In this document: piece by piece, positions 1-6,724 of the stretch | Numbering within the stretch: position 1 is the first letter of the stretch | Layout: every line of letters begins with the position of its first letter | From: an uncultured Clostridia bacterium | Lineage (GTDB): Bacteria; Bacillota_A; Clostridia; Christensenellales; Aristaeellaceae | Assembly (NCBI GenBank): GCA_946613955.1 | Contig: CAMOGC010000036.1 | Span: forward strand, 1 to 10,816 | Length of the DNA stretch: 10,816 nucleotides | Reading direction: 5' to 3' | The notes under the pieces: model-generated | What the model was told of the DNA's origin: nothing | The model's database searches: none | What the model saw: the letters and a program-made list of their open reading frames with translations, nothing else | Position numbers and translations under genes: made by a program

Positions 1-2
1 GG

Positions 3-605
3 GAAGCGGCCGGGCCGGCCGGAACAGGGCCGGAAGCCAGCCGGCCTGCAAAGGAAGAACGGGCGGGAGACACGGAAACGTCCGCGGAGCCGGAAAAGAA
101 ATGGGAAAGCGACGCGCCCATAGGATACGAGGTCGGGCAGCAGCTGGAGGATTTCACCGCGCGGTGCCTGGACGGAAGCACCTTCCACCTGGCGGAGCAT
201 CGCGGGAAGATCGTTTTCATCAATCTGTGGGCGACCTGGTGCACACCCTGCGTTCAGGAGCTGCCTTATTTCAACGCCCTGTATCAGGGAAAGGGGGATG
301 TCGCCGTGCTGGCGATCCATTCCCCCGCCGTGACGGACGACCCGGCCGCCTTCCTGGCGGGGAAGGGATACGCCTTCCCATTTGCGACGGAAGCGGAAGC
401 GGAGCGGCTGTTCGCGATCGTTCACGGAGGAGCCGTGCTGCCCCAGACCATCGTGCTGAACCGCTCGGGGGAGGTAGTGTATAACAAGGTCGGATCGGTC
501 ACGCCGGAGACGCTCGAGGCGCTGTATGCCGCCGCGGACGCTGTCCCGGAAGCGCCTTCTCCGCAGTGCAGCGAAAAAACAATCCGAAGCGGCGGTTTTC
601 ATTGA
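3..605 (+). CDS. TlpA/ResA-type thioredoxin, 5'-truncated by window edge
   Basis: The frame is open from base 3 to the TGA at 603-605, and the true start lies upstream. The visible part begins with a low-complexity Ala/Pro/Glu/Gly-rich stretch of about 35 residues, probably a linker after a signal or lipoprotein anchor or after another domain. A thioredoxin-like domain follows: a GYEVGQQLEDFTARCLDG start, then the FINLWATWCTPC active site (WCTPC coded at about 237-251), a PYFNAL helix, and LPQTIVLNRSG, which carries the cis-proline expected of TlpA/ResA/redoxin folds. Such proteins are extracytoplasmic thiol-disulfide reductases or oxidases, often fed by a CcdA-type membrane protein, but no partner is visible here. 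The gene ends on top of the promoter of the next operon. The domain call is firm; the exact substrate is unknown. Confidence 0.85.
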   Translation, partial: EAAGPAGTGPEASRPAKEERAGDTETSAEPEKKWESDAPIGYEVGQQLEDFTARCLDGSTFHLAEHRGKIVFINLWATWCTPCVQELPYFNALYQGKGDVAVLAIHSPAVTDDPAAFLAGKGYAFPFATEAEAERLFAIVHGGAVLPQTIVLNRSGEVVYNKVGSVTPETLEALYAAADAVPEAPSPQCSEKTIRSGGFH

Positions 606-631
606 CAGAGACAAGGACGGGTTTTTATAAT
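602..631 (+). promoter_or_regulatory. Consensus sigma-70 type promoter of the ABC importer operon
   Basis: TTGACA at 602-607 and TATAAT at 626-631 are both perfect hexamers separated by 18 bp. The -35 box overlaps the TGA stop codon of the thioredoxin gene. The start of transcription is expected near 638, giving a leader of about 50 nt before the ATG at 687, too short for a T-box or large riboswitch. Confidence 0.85.
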
Positions 632-686
632 GGGCCTGTGCCAGGATAGATGTATCCGGTATACAATCTATTGAGGAGGGCTCTGA

Positions 687-1631
687 ATGATGAAAAAGAC
701 AATCGCGCTGATGCTTTGCCTGGTTCTGATGGTTTCCTGCTCCGCCGCCGGCGCGCTGACCGTCGGCATCTGCCAGCTGGTTCAGCATCCCGCGCTGGAC
801 GCGGCGACCCAGGGTTTCCGCGACGCGCTGAAGGAAGAGATTCCGGACGTGGAATTCGATGAAAAGAACGCCTCCGGTGATTCCGCGACCTGCGCGGTGA
901 TCACCAATACCTTTGCCTCGGGCGGCGTGGATCTGATCATGGCCAACGCCACGCCCGCGCTGCAGGCGGCGGTGGCGGCCACGCCGGATATTCCGATTCT
1001 CGGCACCTCCATTACGGACTACGCCAGCGCCCTGGAAATCGAGGGCATCGGCCAGGGAACCGCGACGGGGATCAACGTTTCCGGCACGACGGATCTGGCG
1101 CCCCTGGACGGGCAGGCGGACATGATCGTCGAGCTGTTCCCGGAGGCGAAGACGGTGGGCCTTCTGTACTGCTCGGCCGAGCCCAACTCCATCTACCAGG
1201 TAAAAACCATCCGGGGCTTCCTGGAGGCGAAGGGCCTGAAGACGGTTGATTTCGCCTTCGCGGATTCCAACGACGTGGCCTCCGTAACCCAGAGCGCGGT
1301 GGGCGCGGTGGATGTGCTGTATATCCCCACGGATAACACCGCCGCTTCCGTTACCGAAACCATCGCCGGCGTCGTCATTCCCGGAAAGCTGCCGGTGGTG
1401 GCGGGCGAGGAAGGCATCGTGAAGGGATGCGGTATCGCGACGCTGACCATCGATTACTATGATCTGGGCTACGGAACCGGCAAGATGGCCGCGAAGATCC
1501 TGAAGGGCGAGGCCGACGTGAAGGAGATGCCCATTGAAGCGGCGCCGAAGTTTACCAAGAAGTATAACCCGGTCAATGCCCAGGAGCTGGGCGTAACCAT
1601 TCCCGGGGACTATGAGGCCATCGCGGACTAA
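687..1631 (+). CDS. ABC transporter substrate-binding protein (PF04392, TrpX-like)
   Basis: This 314-residue protein has a Lys-containing N-terminus, a hydrophobic stretch and MVSC at about 15-18, an imperfect lipobox (Met at -3). It is probably a lipoprotein, or else cleaved by signal peptidase I after the Ala-rich segment. The mature part starts LTVGICQLVQHPALDAATQGF, typical of the PF04392 periplasmic-binding family, and includes EGIVKGCGIATLTIDYYDLGY near the C-terminus. GAGGAGG at 673-679, seven bases before the ATG at 687, supports this start; a second ATG follows at once. It is the first gene of an importer operon with a permease and an ATPase. Family members bind amino acids (a predicted tryptophan system in streptococci) or other small solutes, so the ligand cannot be assigned from sequence alone. 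Confidence 0.88.
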   Translation: MMKKTIALMLCLVLMVSCSAAGALTVGICQLVQHPALDAATQGFRDALKEEIPDVEFDEKNASGDSATCAVITNTFASGGVDLIMANATPALQAAVAATPDIPILGTSITDYASALEIEGIGQGTATGINVSGTTDLAPLDGQADMIVELFPEAKTVGLLYCSAEPNSIYQVKTIRGFLEAKGLKTVDFAFADSNDVASVTQSAVGAVDVLYIPTDNTAASVTETIAGVVIPGKLPVVAGEEGIVKGCGIATLTIDYYDLGYGTGKMAAKILKGEADVKEMPIEAAPKFTKKYNPVNAQELGVTIPGDYEAIAD

Positions 1632-1660
1632 AGAAAGCGCCGCGTGTTCCGCCAAATGAT

Positions 1661-1697
1661 CGGAGCCGGGGAAGAGAACGCCTCTTCCCTGGCTCCG
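1661..1697 (+). other. Strong intercistronic hairpin between binding-protein and permease genes
   Basis: Arms 1661-1676 and 1682-1697 pair over 16 bp with one G-T wobble (1668/1690) around the 5-nt loop AACGC. No T-run follows, so it is not a clear intrinsic terminator. Such hairpins after the first gene of importer operons commonly protect the upstream mRNA from 3' decay and raise the binding protein above the membrane parts. That role is inferred here. It sits in the 144-nt gap before the permease GTG start. Confidence 0.75.
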
Positions 1698-1775
1698 TTC
1701 GGTTCATCCGGGGCGGGCTTCGAAGCAGGCCGCGGCCCGGCCACAGATTTAATCCGACGAAGGAGAGCAACGCAA

Positions 1776-2708
1776 GTGGAACTGATGAAACTGGTCAACA
1801 CCCTGCCCGGAGCGGCGGCTCAGGGGCTGATCTGGGGGCTGATGGCCATCGGGGTGTATATCACCTTTCGCATTCTGGATCTGGCGGATCTGACGGTGGA
1901 CGGCAGCATCGCCACGGGCGGCGCGGTGGCCGCCATCATGATTACCAGCGGATACAGTTTCTGGATCGCGCTGCTGGCGGCGTTTCTGGTCGGCGTGCTG
2001 GCGGGGCTGGTAACGGGATGCTTTCATACCCTGATGGGCATTCCCGCGATTCTCTCCGGCATCCTGACGCAGCTGGGGCTTTATTCCATCAACCTGCGGA
2101 TCATGGGCGGGAAGGCCAATACGGCCATCAGCGCGAACAAGTATGATCTGCTGGTGAGCCTGCGGCATGTGCGCTCCGTTGGGCTGGAAAACCCCATCTT
2201 TGTTCTTCTGATCTTTACGGCGGCGGTGATCCTGCTGCTGTACTGGTTTTTCGGGACGGAGCGGGGCTGCTCCATCCGGGCGACGGGCGCGAACCCTCAG
2301 ATGGCCCGGGCCCAGGGAATCAATACCAACGGTAACATCCTGCTGGGGCTGATGCTGTCCAACGGTCTGGTGGCCCTCAGCGGCGCGCTGCTGGCCCAGT
2401 ATCAGGGCTTCGCCGACGTGAACATGGGCCGGGGCGCCATCGTGATCGGCCTGGCCGCGGTGATCATCGGCGAGGTGGTCTTCGGAAAGGTTTTCCGGAA
2501 TTTCGCGGCAAAGCTTGCGGCGGTTTCCATCGGCGCGATCCTGTATTATCTGGTGATCCAGGTTGTGCTCTGGCTGGGGCTGGACGCCAACGATCTGAAG
2601 CTGCTGACGGCGCTGGTGGTGGCGGTTTTCCTGGGCGTTCCCTTCTGGAAGAACAAAGTCCTCGGCCGTCACTCGGGGAAAGGGGGCGCGCGGCATGCTG
2701 AAAATTGA
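1776..2708 (+). CDS. ABC transporter permease (BPD_transp_2 family)
   Basis: I place the start at GTG 1776 because AAGGAGAG at 1760-1767 lies eight bases upstream, and the 310-residue product starts just before the first membrane helix. The in-frame ATG at 1644 would add a non-hydrophobic extension read through the intercistronic hairpin, so it is unlikely; ATG 1785 is another possible start. The protein is very hydrophobic, with about eight to ten membrane segments, and has the TFRILDLADLTVDGSIATGGA region typical of this family near the N-terminus. It should form the inner-membrane channel, probably as a dimer, with the adjacent binding protein and ATPase. The end overlaps the ATPase start by 14 bases, implying translational coupling. 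Length and topology are normal. Confidence 0.88.
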   Translation: MELMKLVNTLPGAAAQGLIWGLMAIGVYITFRILDLADLTVDGSIATGGAVAAIMITSGYSFWIALLAAFLVGVLAGLVTGCFHTLMGIPAILSGILTQLGLYSINLRIMGGKANTAISANKYDLLVSLRHVRSVGLENPIFVLLIFTAAVILLLYWFFGTERGCSIRATGANPQMARAQGINTNGNILLGLMLSNGLVALSGALLAQYQGFADVNMGRGAIVIGLAAVIIGEVVFGKVFRNFAAKLAAVSIGAILYYLVIQVVLWLGLDANDLKLLTALVVAVFLGVPFWKNKVLGRHSGKGGARHAEN

Positions 2709-3489
2709 GGATATCCATAAGACTTTTAATCCGGGTACCATTACCGAGAAGGTGGCCCTGCGGGGGGTCAGTCTGGACCTGAAGGAAGGGGACTTCGTCA
2801 CCGTGATCGGCGGCAACGGCGCGGGCAAATCGACCATGCTCAACGCGGTGGCCGGCGTGTTTCCCGTGGATCAGGGGCGAATCCTGATCGGCGGGCAGGA
2901 CGTGACCCGGCTGCCGGAACACCGGCGGGCGCAATATCTGGGGCGGGTGTTTCAGGATCCGATGACGGGCACGGCCGCCACGATGAACATCGAGGAAAAC
3001 ATGGCCCTGGCTTACCGGAGGGGAAAACCCCGGGGGCTGAGATGGGGGATCACCGCCCAGGAGCGGGACATGTATCGGGAGTGCCTGAAAAGCCTGGGCC
3101 TGGGGCTGGAAGACCGGATGACGAGCAAGGTGGGGCTCCTGTCCGGCGGGCAAAGGCAGGCGCTGACGCTGCTGATGGCGACGCTGCGGACGCCGAAGCT
3201 GCTGCTGCTGGACGAGCATACCGCGGCCCTGGATCCCAAGACCGCGGAGAAGGTGCTGGAGATTACCGGAAAGATCGTCGAGCAGCAGGGGCTGACCGCC
3301 CTGATGGTGACCCACAACATGAAGGACGCCATCGCGATGGGAAACCGGCTGATCATGATGAACGAGGGGAAAATCGTGGTGGATGTTTCCGGCGAGGAGA
3401 AGAAAAACCTGACCCGGAAGGATCTGATGAGCCTGTTCGAGCGGGCGGCCGGGAAGGAACTGGACGGGGACCGGCTGCTGCTGAGCTGA
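2695..3489 (+). CDS. ABC transporter ATP-binding protein of the importer
   Basis: The 264-residue protein has all ABC ATPase motifs: Walker A GGNGAGKST at 39-47, Q-loop Gln87, signature LSGGQ at 149-153, Walker B LLLLDEH at 169-175 with catalytic Glu174, D-loop Asp180, and switch His in MVTHNM. The sequence after Walker B reads DEHTAALDP instead of the usual DEPT, as in other ATPases paired with PF04392 binding proteins. The start lies inside the end of the permease gene; the G-rich GGGGAAAGGGGG at 2675-2686 serves as ribosome binding site, so translation is probably coupled. It powers import by the binding-protein/permease complex on the cytoplasmic face. Related products are sometimes called TrpZ, but substrate is unproven here. 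Confidence 0.92.
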   Translation: MLKIEDIHKTFNPGTITEKVALRGVSLDLKEGDFVTVIGGNGAGKSTMLNAVAGVFPVDQGRILIGGQDVTRLPEHRRAQYLGRVFQDPMTGTAATMNIEENMALAYRRGKPRGLRWGITAQERDMYRECLKSLGLGLEDRMTSKVGLLSGGQRQALTLLMATLRTPKLLLLDEHTAALDPKTAEKVLEITGKIVEQQGLTALMVTHNMKDAIAMGNRLIMMNEGKIVVDVSGEEKKNLTRKDLMSLFERAAGKELDGDRLLLS

Positions 3490-3503
3490 GGACAAAGGAC
3501 GGC

Positions 3504-3535
3504 AGGAACGCCTCCGGGAGCGGGGGCGTTCCTTT
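3504..3535 (+). terminator. Terminator-like hairpin at the end of the ABC operon
   Basis: Arms AGGAACGCCTCC (3504-3515) and GGGGGCGTTCCT (3522-3533) pair over 12 bp with one T-G wobble and a 6-nt loop. Only a short, interrupted T/G tract follows (TTGTGTG), so termination may be partial. The 3' flank runs directly into the regulatory repeats of the response-regulator promoter starting at 3537. Confidence 0.6.
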
Positions 3536-3536
3536 G

Positions 3537-3569
3537 TGTGAGAGTTTTGTGAGACGAATCTGGGATAAT
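3537..3569 (+). promoter_or_regulatory. SARP-type promoter box C, upstream of the response regulator
   Basis: Two identical heptamers TGTGAGA, at 3537-3543 and 3548-3554, are 11 bp apart start to start. Nine bases later GATAAT (3564-3569) forms a -10 box. There is no good -35 hexamer, as expected for an activator-dependent promoter. The same layout recurs at 6644 and 7821. Transcription from here would give a leader of roughly 175 nt before the regulator ATG at 3752. Binding by the encoded regulator (autoregulation) is inferred. Confidence 0.6.
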
Positions 3570-3577
3570 CATCCCAG
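3560..3577. repeat. Perfect inverted repeat overlapping the -10 box
   Basis: CTGGGAT (3560-3566) and ATCCCAG (3571-3577) form a perfect 7-bp inverted repeat with a 4-bp spacer. It covers the GATAAT -10 box and the expected transcription start, so it could be a repressor operator or a hairpin at the very 5' end of the transcript. Confidence 0.45.
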
Positions 3578-3610
3578 CAATCTGAACCGCCGCGCATCGG
3601 CGCCTCTTCG

Positions 3611-3655
3611 GAAAAACAGAAAGCCCGCCCGGTTTCCATCGGAAACGGGGCGGGC
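3611..3655 (-). terminator. Hairpin with terminator form on the minus strand
   Basis: Arms 3623-3637 and 3641-3655 pair over 15 positions with one mismatch and a 3-nt loop. The A-rich run 3611-3622 on the + strand becomes a T-rich tract directly after the hairpin when read on the minus strand, the shape of an intrinsic terminator. On the + strand no T-run follows, so for the regulator mRNA it is just a stable leader hairpin. No minus-strand gene is visible. Confidence 0.5.
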
Positions 3656-3751
3656 GGCCGCAACGGAATTTGGCGAAAAATCCCGCGGGCGGCGTTTCTC
3701 CGGAGGGTTTCCCGCTGAAGGCCGCGGAAAGACGAAGACGGGGGCGCGGGA

Positions 3752-4549
3752 ATGATCGCTTTATGTGTGGATGACGAGGTGCTCGGGCTGGAGACGCTCC
3801 AGCGGGCGGTGATGGCGGCGGAAGGGATTACGGATACGGCCGCTTTCGAGGACGAGCGGGAGGCGCTGGACTGGGCGAAAAGCCACCGGCCGGACGTCGC
3901 CTTCCTGGATATCCGGATGCACGGGATGGACGGACTGGCCCTGGCCAGGGCGCTTCGGGAGATGCATCCCGATCTTCCCGTCATTTTCTGCACGGGGTAT
4001 GATCAGTACGCGATCCCCGCGATGAACATGCATCTGGATGCCAGCTACCTGATGAAGCCCATCATGACGGAGGATGTCGAGGCGGAGCTGAACCGGCTGC
4101 GGGGCCGGGCGCCGGAGAAGCGGATGCGGGTGACCTGCTTCGGCCCCTTCGACGTTTACGTCGGGGACAGGCCGATCCGCTTCAAGCGCAGCATCACCAA
4201 GGAGATCCTGGCCTACCTGATCGACCGGCGGGGGGCGACGGTCAATATTCCGACCCTGAGCTCCGTCCTCCAGGAGAGCGGCAGCATCTCCCGCCAGTCC
4301 GTCTATCAGTCCCTGTATCAGCTGAAAACCTCCCTGCGGGAGGCCGGGGTGGAAGACGTGCTGTTTACCAAGCCCGGCAGCTATGCCATCAACACGAAGC
4401 GGGTGGACTGCGATTACTACCGGCTGCTGGAGGGGGACGAATCAGCCCGGACGGCTTTTCACGGGGAATACATGAGCCAGTACTCCTGGGCGGAGGATAC
4501 CTGCGGGTGGCTGATTTATCACTACATGGGGGACAAGGGAAAGAAATGA
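3752..4549 (+). CDS. Response regulator, REC plus SARP-like winged helix
   Basis: The 265-residue protein begins with a receiver domain (about 1-118): acidic pair Asp7/Asp8, phosphoacceptor Asp53 in FLDIRM, Thr81 and Lys102 followed by Pro103. The C-terminal part (about 125-218) starts VTCFGPFDVYVGDRPIRF and matches the SARP/OmpR-type winged helix, and a short tail with YYRLLEGDE and YMSQYSWAEDT resembles a cut-down bacterial transcriptional activation (BTAD) region. It should bind direct-repeat DNA when phosphorylated. The start has only a weak G-rich ribosome site (GGGG at 3741-3744). The likely partner is the kinase gene two positions downstream. Its promoter carries the heptamer repeats I assign to it, suggesting autoregulation. 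The receiver call is firm; the SARP-like call rests on motif resemblance. Confidence 0.85.
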   Translation: MIALCVDDEVLGLETLQRAVMAAEGITDTAAFEDEREALDWAKSHRPDVAFLDIRMHGMDGLALARALREMHPDLPVIFCTGYDQYAIPAMNMHLDASYLMKPIMTEDVEAELNRLRGRAPEKRMRVTCFGPFDVYVGDRPIRFKRSITKEILAYLIDRRGATVNIPTLSSVLQESGSISRQSVYQSLYQLKTSLREAGVEDVLFTKPGSYAINTKRVDCDYYRLLEGDESARTAFHGEYMSQYSWAEDTCGWLIYHYMGDKGKK

Positions 4550-4598
4550 CGGGAGACGGCCCGAAAAACGTCTGAAACCGGAAAGGAGCCGGAAAACC

Positions 4599-4859
4599 AT
4601 GGAGGAGCTTCTTCGAGGATTAAGCAAAGAGGAAAGGGAATTCCTGCTGAACGCGCTGGCGTCCTGCAAAAACGAAACCGAGATTCGGGAGGTGCTCTCG
4701 GGCGCCAATCTTTCGGCTACGGCGGCGCAGGTCCGGATGATTCTGGAGCGGGTTCTCGGCGGAAAAAAAGCGGGGCAGGAAAAGGACAGGGCCGCCGGCC
4801 GGGGCTTTTTATCCGGCTTATTCGGAAGCATTATGAAGGCTTTCGGGACGAGAAAGTGA
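4599..4859 (+). CDS. Small unknown protein between regulator and kinase
   Basis: An 86-residue ORF with a good ribosome site (AAAGGAG at 4582-4588, ten bases before ATG 4599), 49 bases after the regulator. I do not recognise it with confidence. Residues 8-53 are predicted helical (SKEEREFLLNALASCKNETE), and the CKNETEIREVLSGANLSATAAQ stretch faintly resembles the Nif11-like modules of the coiled-coil proteins further on. Gly54-Gly55 is followed by a charged linker and a C-terminal amphipathic helix, GFLSGLFGSIMKAFG (69-83), with hydrophobic residues at 70, 71, 74, 75, 78, 79 and 82. It could be a membrane-touching regulator of the kinase or a peptide precursor with a double-glycine leader. 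No peptide exporter or modifying enzyme is nearby, so the latter is speculative. Confidence 0.65.
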   Translation: MEELLRGLSKEEREFLLNALASCKNETEIREVLSGANLSATAAQVRMILERVLGGKKAGQEKDRAAGRGFLSGLFGSIMKAFGTRK

Positions 4860-4869
4860 AACCGGACAT

Positions 4870-4900
4870 ATCCCGCCCCGCGGAGCGGGCCGGTCGGGAT
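4870..4900 (+). other. GC-rich stem-loop after the small gene
   Basis: ATCCCG (4870-4875) and CGGGAT (4895-4900) close a stem whose interior also pairs (CCCGC with GCGGG around GGA). No T-run follows. It lies just after the stop of the small protein gene and before the intrinsic terminator, so it may stabilise the 3' end. Confidence 0.4.
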
Positions 4901-4957
4901 GACAGGCGTGAAGGGACGCGATGACCGGTGATTCCATCGGGCGCAGAGAAGACCGTG

Positions 4958-4987
4958 AGGACTGCCGGAAGAAGGGCAGTCCTTTTT
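4958..4987 (+). terminator. Intrinsic terminator between small gene and kinase
   Basis: AGGACTGCC (4958-4966) and GGCAGTCCT (4975-4983) form a perfect 9-bp stem with an 8-nt loop, followed by TTTTT (4983-4987). It would end or attenuate the regulator/small-protein transcript about 70 bases before the kinase start, so the kinase is expressed by read-through or from a promoter I cannot see. Confidence 0.8.
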
Positions 4988-5053
4988 CCGGAGACAGCCG
5001 GGGGATCGGGAACCCCGGGCCTTCGGCCGGCGGACAGGGACGAGGAGGAAGAC

Positions 5054-6559
5054 ATGAAAACCGCGGGGAAAGAAAGGCGGGGGATCATGGAAAGAAAAGG
5101 GAAAAACCAGGACAGCGCTCCGGCATGGGATCGGTGGCTGAACGCCCTTTTGGTTTTTCTGATGATCGTCATGACGGCGGTCATGATCGTATGCCTGATC
5201 CGGACGAAGGCGGGAGACCATCCGGCGACCGTGCCCTTTCTCGCGGCCAGCCTGATGACGATGGTGCTCTCCCTGGTGCTGTATCTTTGCTACCGGGCCG
5301 GGCGTTACGGGGGCACCTTTGTTCAGGGCCTTCTGTTTCGGATCATCGTTTTTCAGACCTTTTACGGGGCTTTTGCCTACGCCCTGACCTGGCTGCTCTA
5401 TTCCTCCCGGGGCCTGGCGGGGATTCCGCTGTGGTTTATGGGAGCCGGCGTCGGGCTGACGGTGGTGGGAATCCATTTTCTCTGCCTGTATGATCATACG
5501 TTTTTCCTCATTCCGAAGGAAAAGGACCGGCGGCTCCGGAACATCCTTCATCCGCTGTGCGGGGCGATGCTGGTGCTGAGCGTGACAGACGGCTGGACGG
5601 GGCTGCTGGTCCGCAGAGGAGAAGCGGGGCAGATTGTTCCCGGGCCCTGCTATCCGCTGTGGTGGGCCTTTTGCATAGGGATTTTCGCCTGGTATTGCTT
5701 CCTGATCCACCGCTATGTGCCGAAGCGGATGACGCGGTGGGCGCTGACGTCGGGGATCCTGGCGCCTCTGATCTGGCTGGGAATTGACCATCTGATTCTG
5801 ATCTCTCCGGAGACGCGGACGCTCAGCTTCCTTTCCCCCTTCGCGTGCTTTCTGTCCCTGTTTCTGATTTTCTGCCTCATCCATATCCAGCAGAGCAGAG
5901 AGCTGGAGGAAAAGGAGAGGGAAGCGGTGGCCACCCGGCTGAACGCGCTGCAGATGCAGATGAACCCGCATTTTATGTCCAACGCGCTCAATGCCGTGGC
6001 CGCCCTGACGGAGACCGATCCCAAAAGGGCCAGGAGGCTGATATCGGATCTTTCCGCCTATTTGCGGGACAATTTCTATGATTCCTCGGAGGAGCGGAGC
6101 CTGATGATTCCCTTCGAGGAGGAGATGGAACATCTGGAGCGGTATCTTTCCATCGAGCAGTGCCGTTTTCCCAATATCCGGGTGGAATTCTGGCTGGAGG
6201 CAACCCGCTTCCTGCTGCCGGCGATGACGGTCCAGCCGCTGGTGGAAAACGCCATCAAGCACGGTATCTGCCGGAGGAAGGGCAGCCGGGGGACGATCGA
6301 GATCAGCTCCGGGGAAACCGGGGACGCCTGGGTGATCACGGTGAAGGACGACGGCGTCGGATTCCGGCCGGGAGAGACGCAGCCGCAAGACGGGGAGAAG
6401 CATATCGGCCTTTCCAACACCCGCAAAAGGCTGGCGCTGCTTTGCGACGGCACGCTGGAGGTTCGGAGCGAGCCGGGGCAGGGGACGGTCTGCGAAGTGC
6501 GCATTCCCAAGGCCGGCCCGCAACCATCCGGGAAGGAGGCCGGAGAGCCTGTTTCATAA
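5054..6559 (+). CDS. LytS-family sensor histidine kinase, multi-pass membrane
   Basis: Start ATG 5054 follows GAGGAGG at 5042-5048. The in-frame ATG 4928 would read through the terminator and is rejected. The 501-residue protein has about eight membrane segments between 29 and 290, no large extracytoplasmic domain, a short coil (QQSRELEEKEREA), then a His_kinase (PF06580) domain with NPHFMSNALNAV. His306 is the likely phosphoacceptor; the usual NPHFLFN has become NPHFMSN. The C-terminal HATPase has VENAIKHG (Asn399), DDGVGF (432-437) and GLSNTRKRL (from 452). Kinases of this family normally pair with LytTR regulators, whereas here the neighbour has a SARP-like output. The signal is unknown; the TM-only sensor suggests a membrane or lipid-soluble cue. 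Confidence 0.88.
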   Translation: MKTAGKERRGIMERKGKNQDSAPAWDRWLNALLVFLMIVMTAVMIVCLIRTKAGDHPATVPFLAASLMTMVLSLVLYLCYRAGRYGGTFVQGLLFRIIVFQTFYGAFAYALTWLLYSSRGLAGIPLWFMGAGVGLTVVGIHFLCLYDHTFFLIPKEKDRRLRNILHPLCGAMLVLSVTDGWTGLLVRRGEAGQIVPGPCYPLWWAFCIGIFAWYCFLIHRYVPKRMTRWALTSGILAPLIWLGIDHLILISPETRTLSFLSPFACFLSLFLIFCLIHIQQSRELEEKEREAVATRLNALQMQMNPHFMSNALNAVAALTETDPKRARRLISDLSAYLRDNFYDSSEERSLMIPFEEEMEHLERYLSIEQCRFPNIRVEFWLEATRFLLPAMTVQPLVENAIKHGICRRKGSRGTIEISSGETGDAWVITVKDDGVGFRPGETQPQDGEKHIGLSNTRKRLALLCDGTLEVRSEPGQGTVCEVRIPKAGPQPSGKEAGEPVS

Positions 6560-6643
6560 AAGCGGTCGGGGACGGAGCCGCTTCCGAAAAAGAAAGGAAA
6601 GAGCCATCCCGCGTTTGAATGCATGGAAGTCCGGACGGAAGGA

Positions 6644-6676
6644 TGTTAGATTTTTGTGAAATGACGCTGATAAAAT
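6644..6676 (+). promoter_or_regulatory. SARP-type promoter box A, upstream of the pseudo-M48 gene
   Basis: TGTTAGA (6644-6650) and TGTGAAA (6655-6661) are heptamers 11 bp apart; nine bases later is TAAAAT (6671-6676), 48 bases before the ATG at 6725. No standard -35 lies at 16-18 bp. ATGTTAGA-N5-GTGAAA-N9-TAWAAT is shared exactly with box B at 7821. Confidence 0.65.
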
Positions 6677-6724
6677 AAACAGCATAAAGCGTTGGGCTAA
6701 AAATGACGGAAAGGAAATGAAACC

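Noticed and set aside
606..686. T-box or riboswitch in front of the TrpX-like operon
   Set aside because: The leader after the promoter is only about 50 nt, with no conserved T-box sequence or terminator.
1644..1775. Upstream ATG start for the permease
   Set aside because: It would translate through the intercistronic hairpin, adds no family-like sequence, and GTG 1776 has a good ribosome site.
4770..4816. Intragenic terminator in the small protein gene (AAAAAGC ... GCTTTTT)
   Set aside because: Only seven pairs close a loop of over 30 bases, and the segment codes for the linker and amphipathic tail.
4928..5053. Upstream ATG start for the kinase
   Set aside because: The extension spans an intrinsic terminator and lacks a ribosome site; ATG 5054 has GAGGAGG just before it.
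4442..6523. Long minus-strand open frame opposite the kinase (also others at 2464-3993 and 1749-2843)
   Set aside because: High GC content leaves antisense frames open. The products are Arg/Pro/Gln/His-rich without domains, while the + strand genes have complete motifs and ribosome sites.
6560..6583. Terminator after the kinase gene (AAGCGG ... CCGCTT)
   Set aside because: The stem is six pairs with a long loop and no T-run follows on the + strand.
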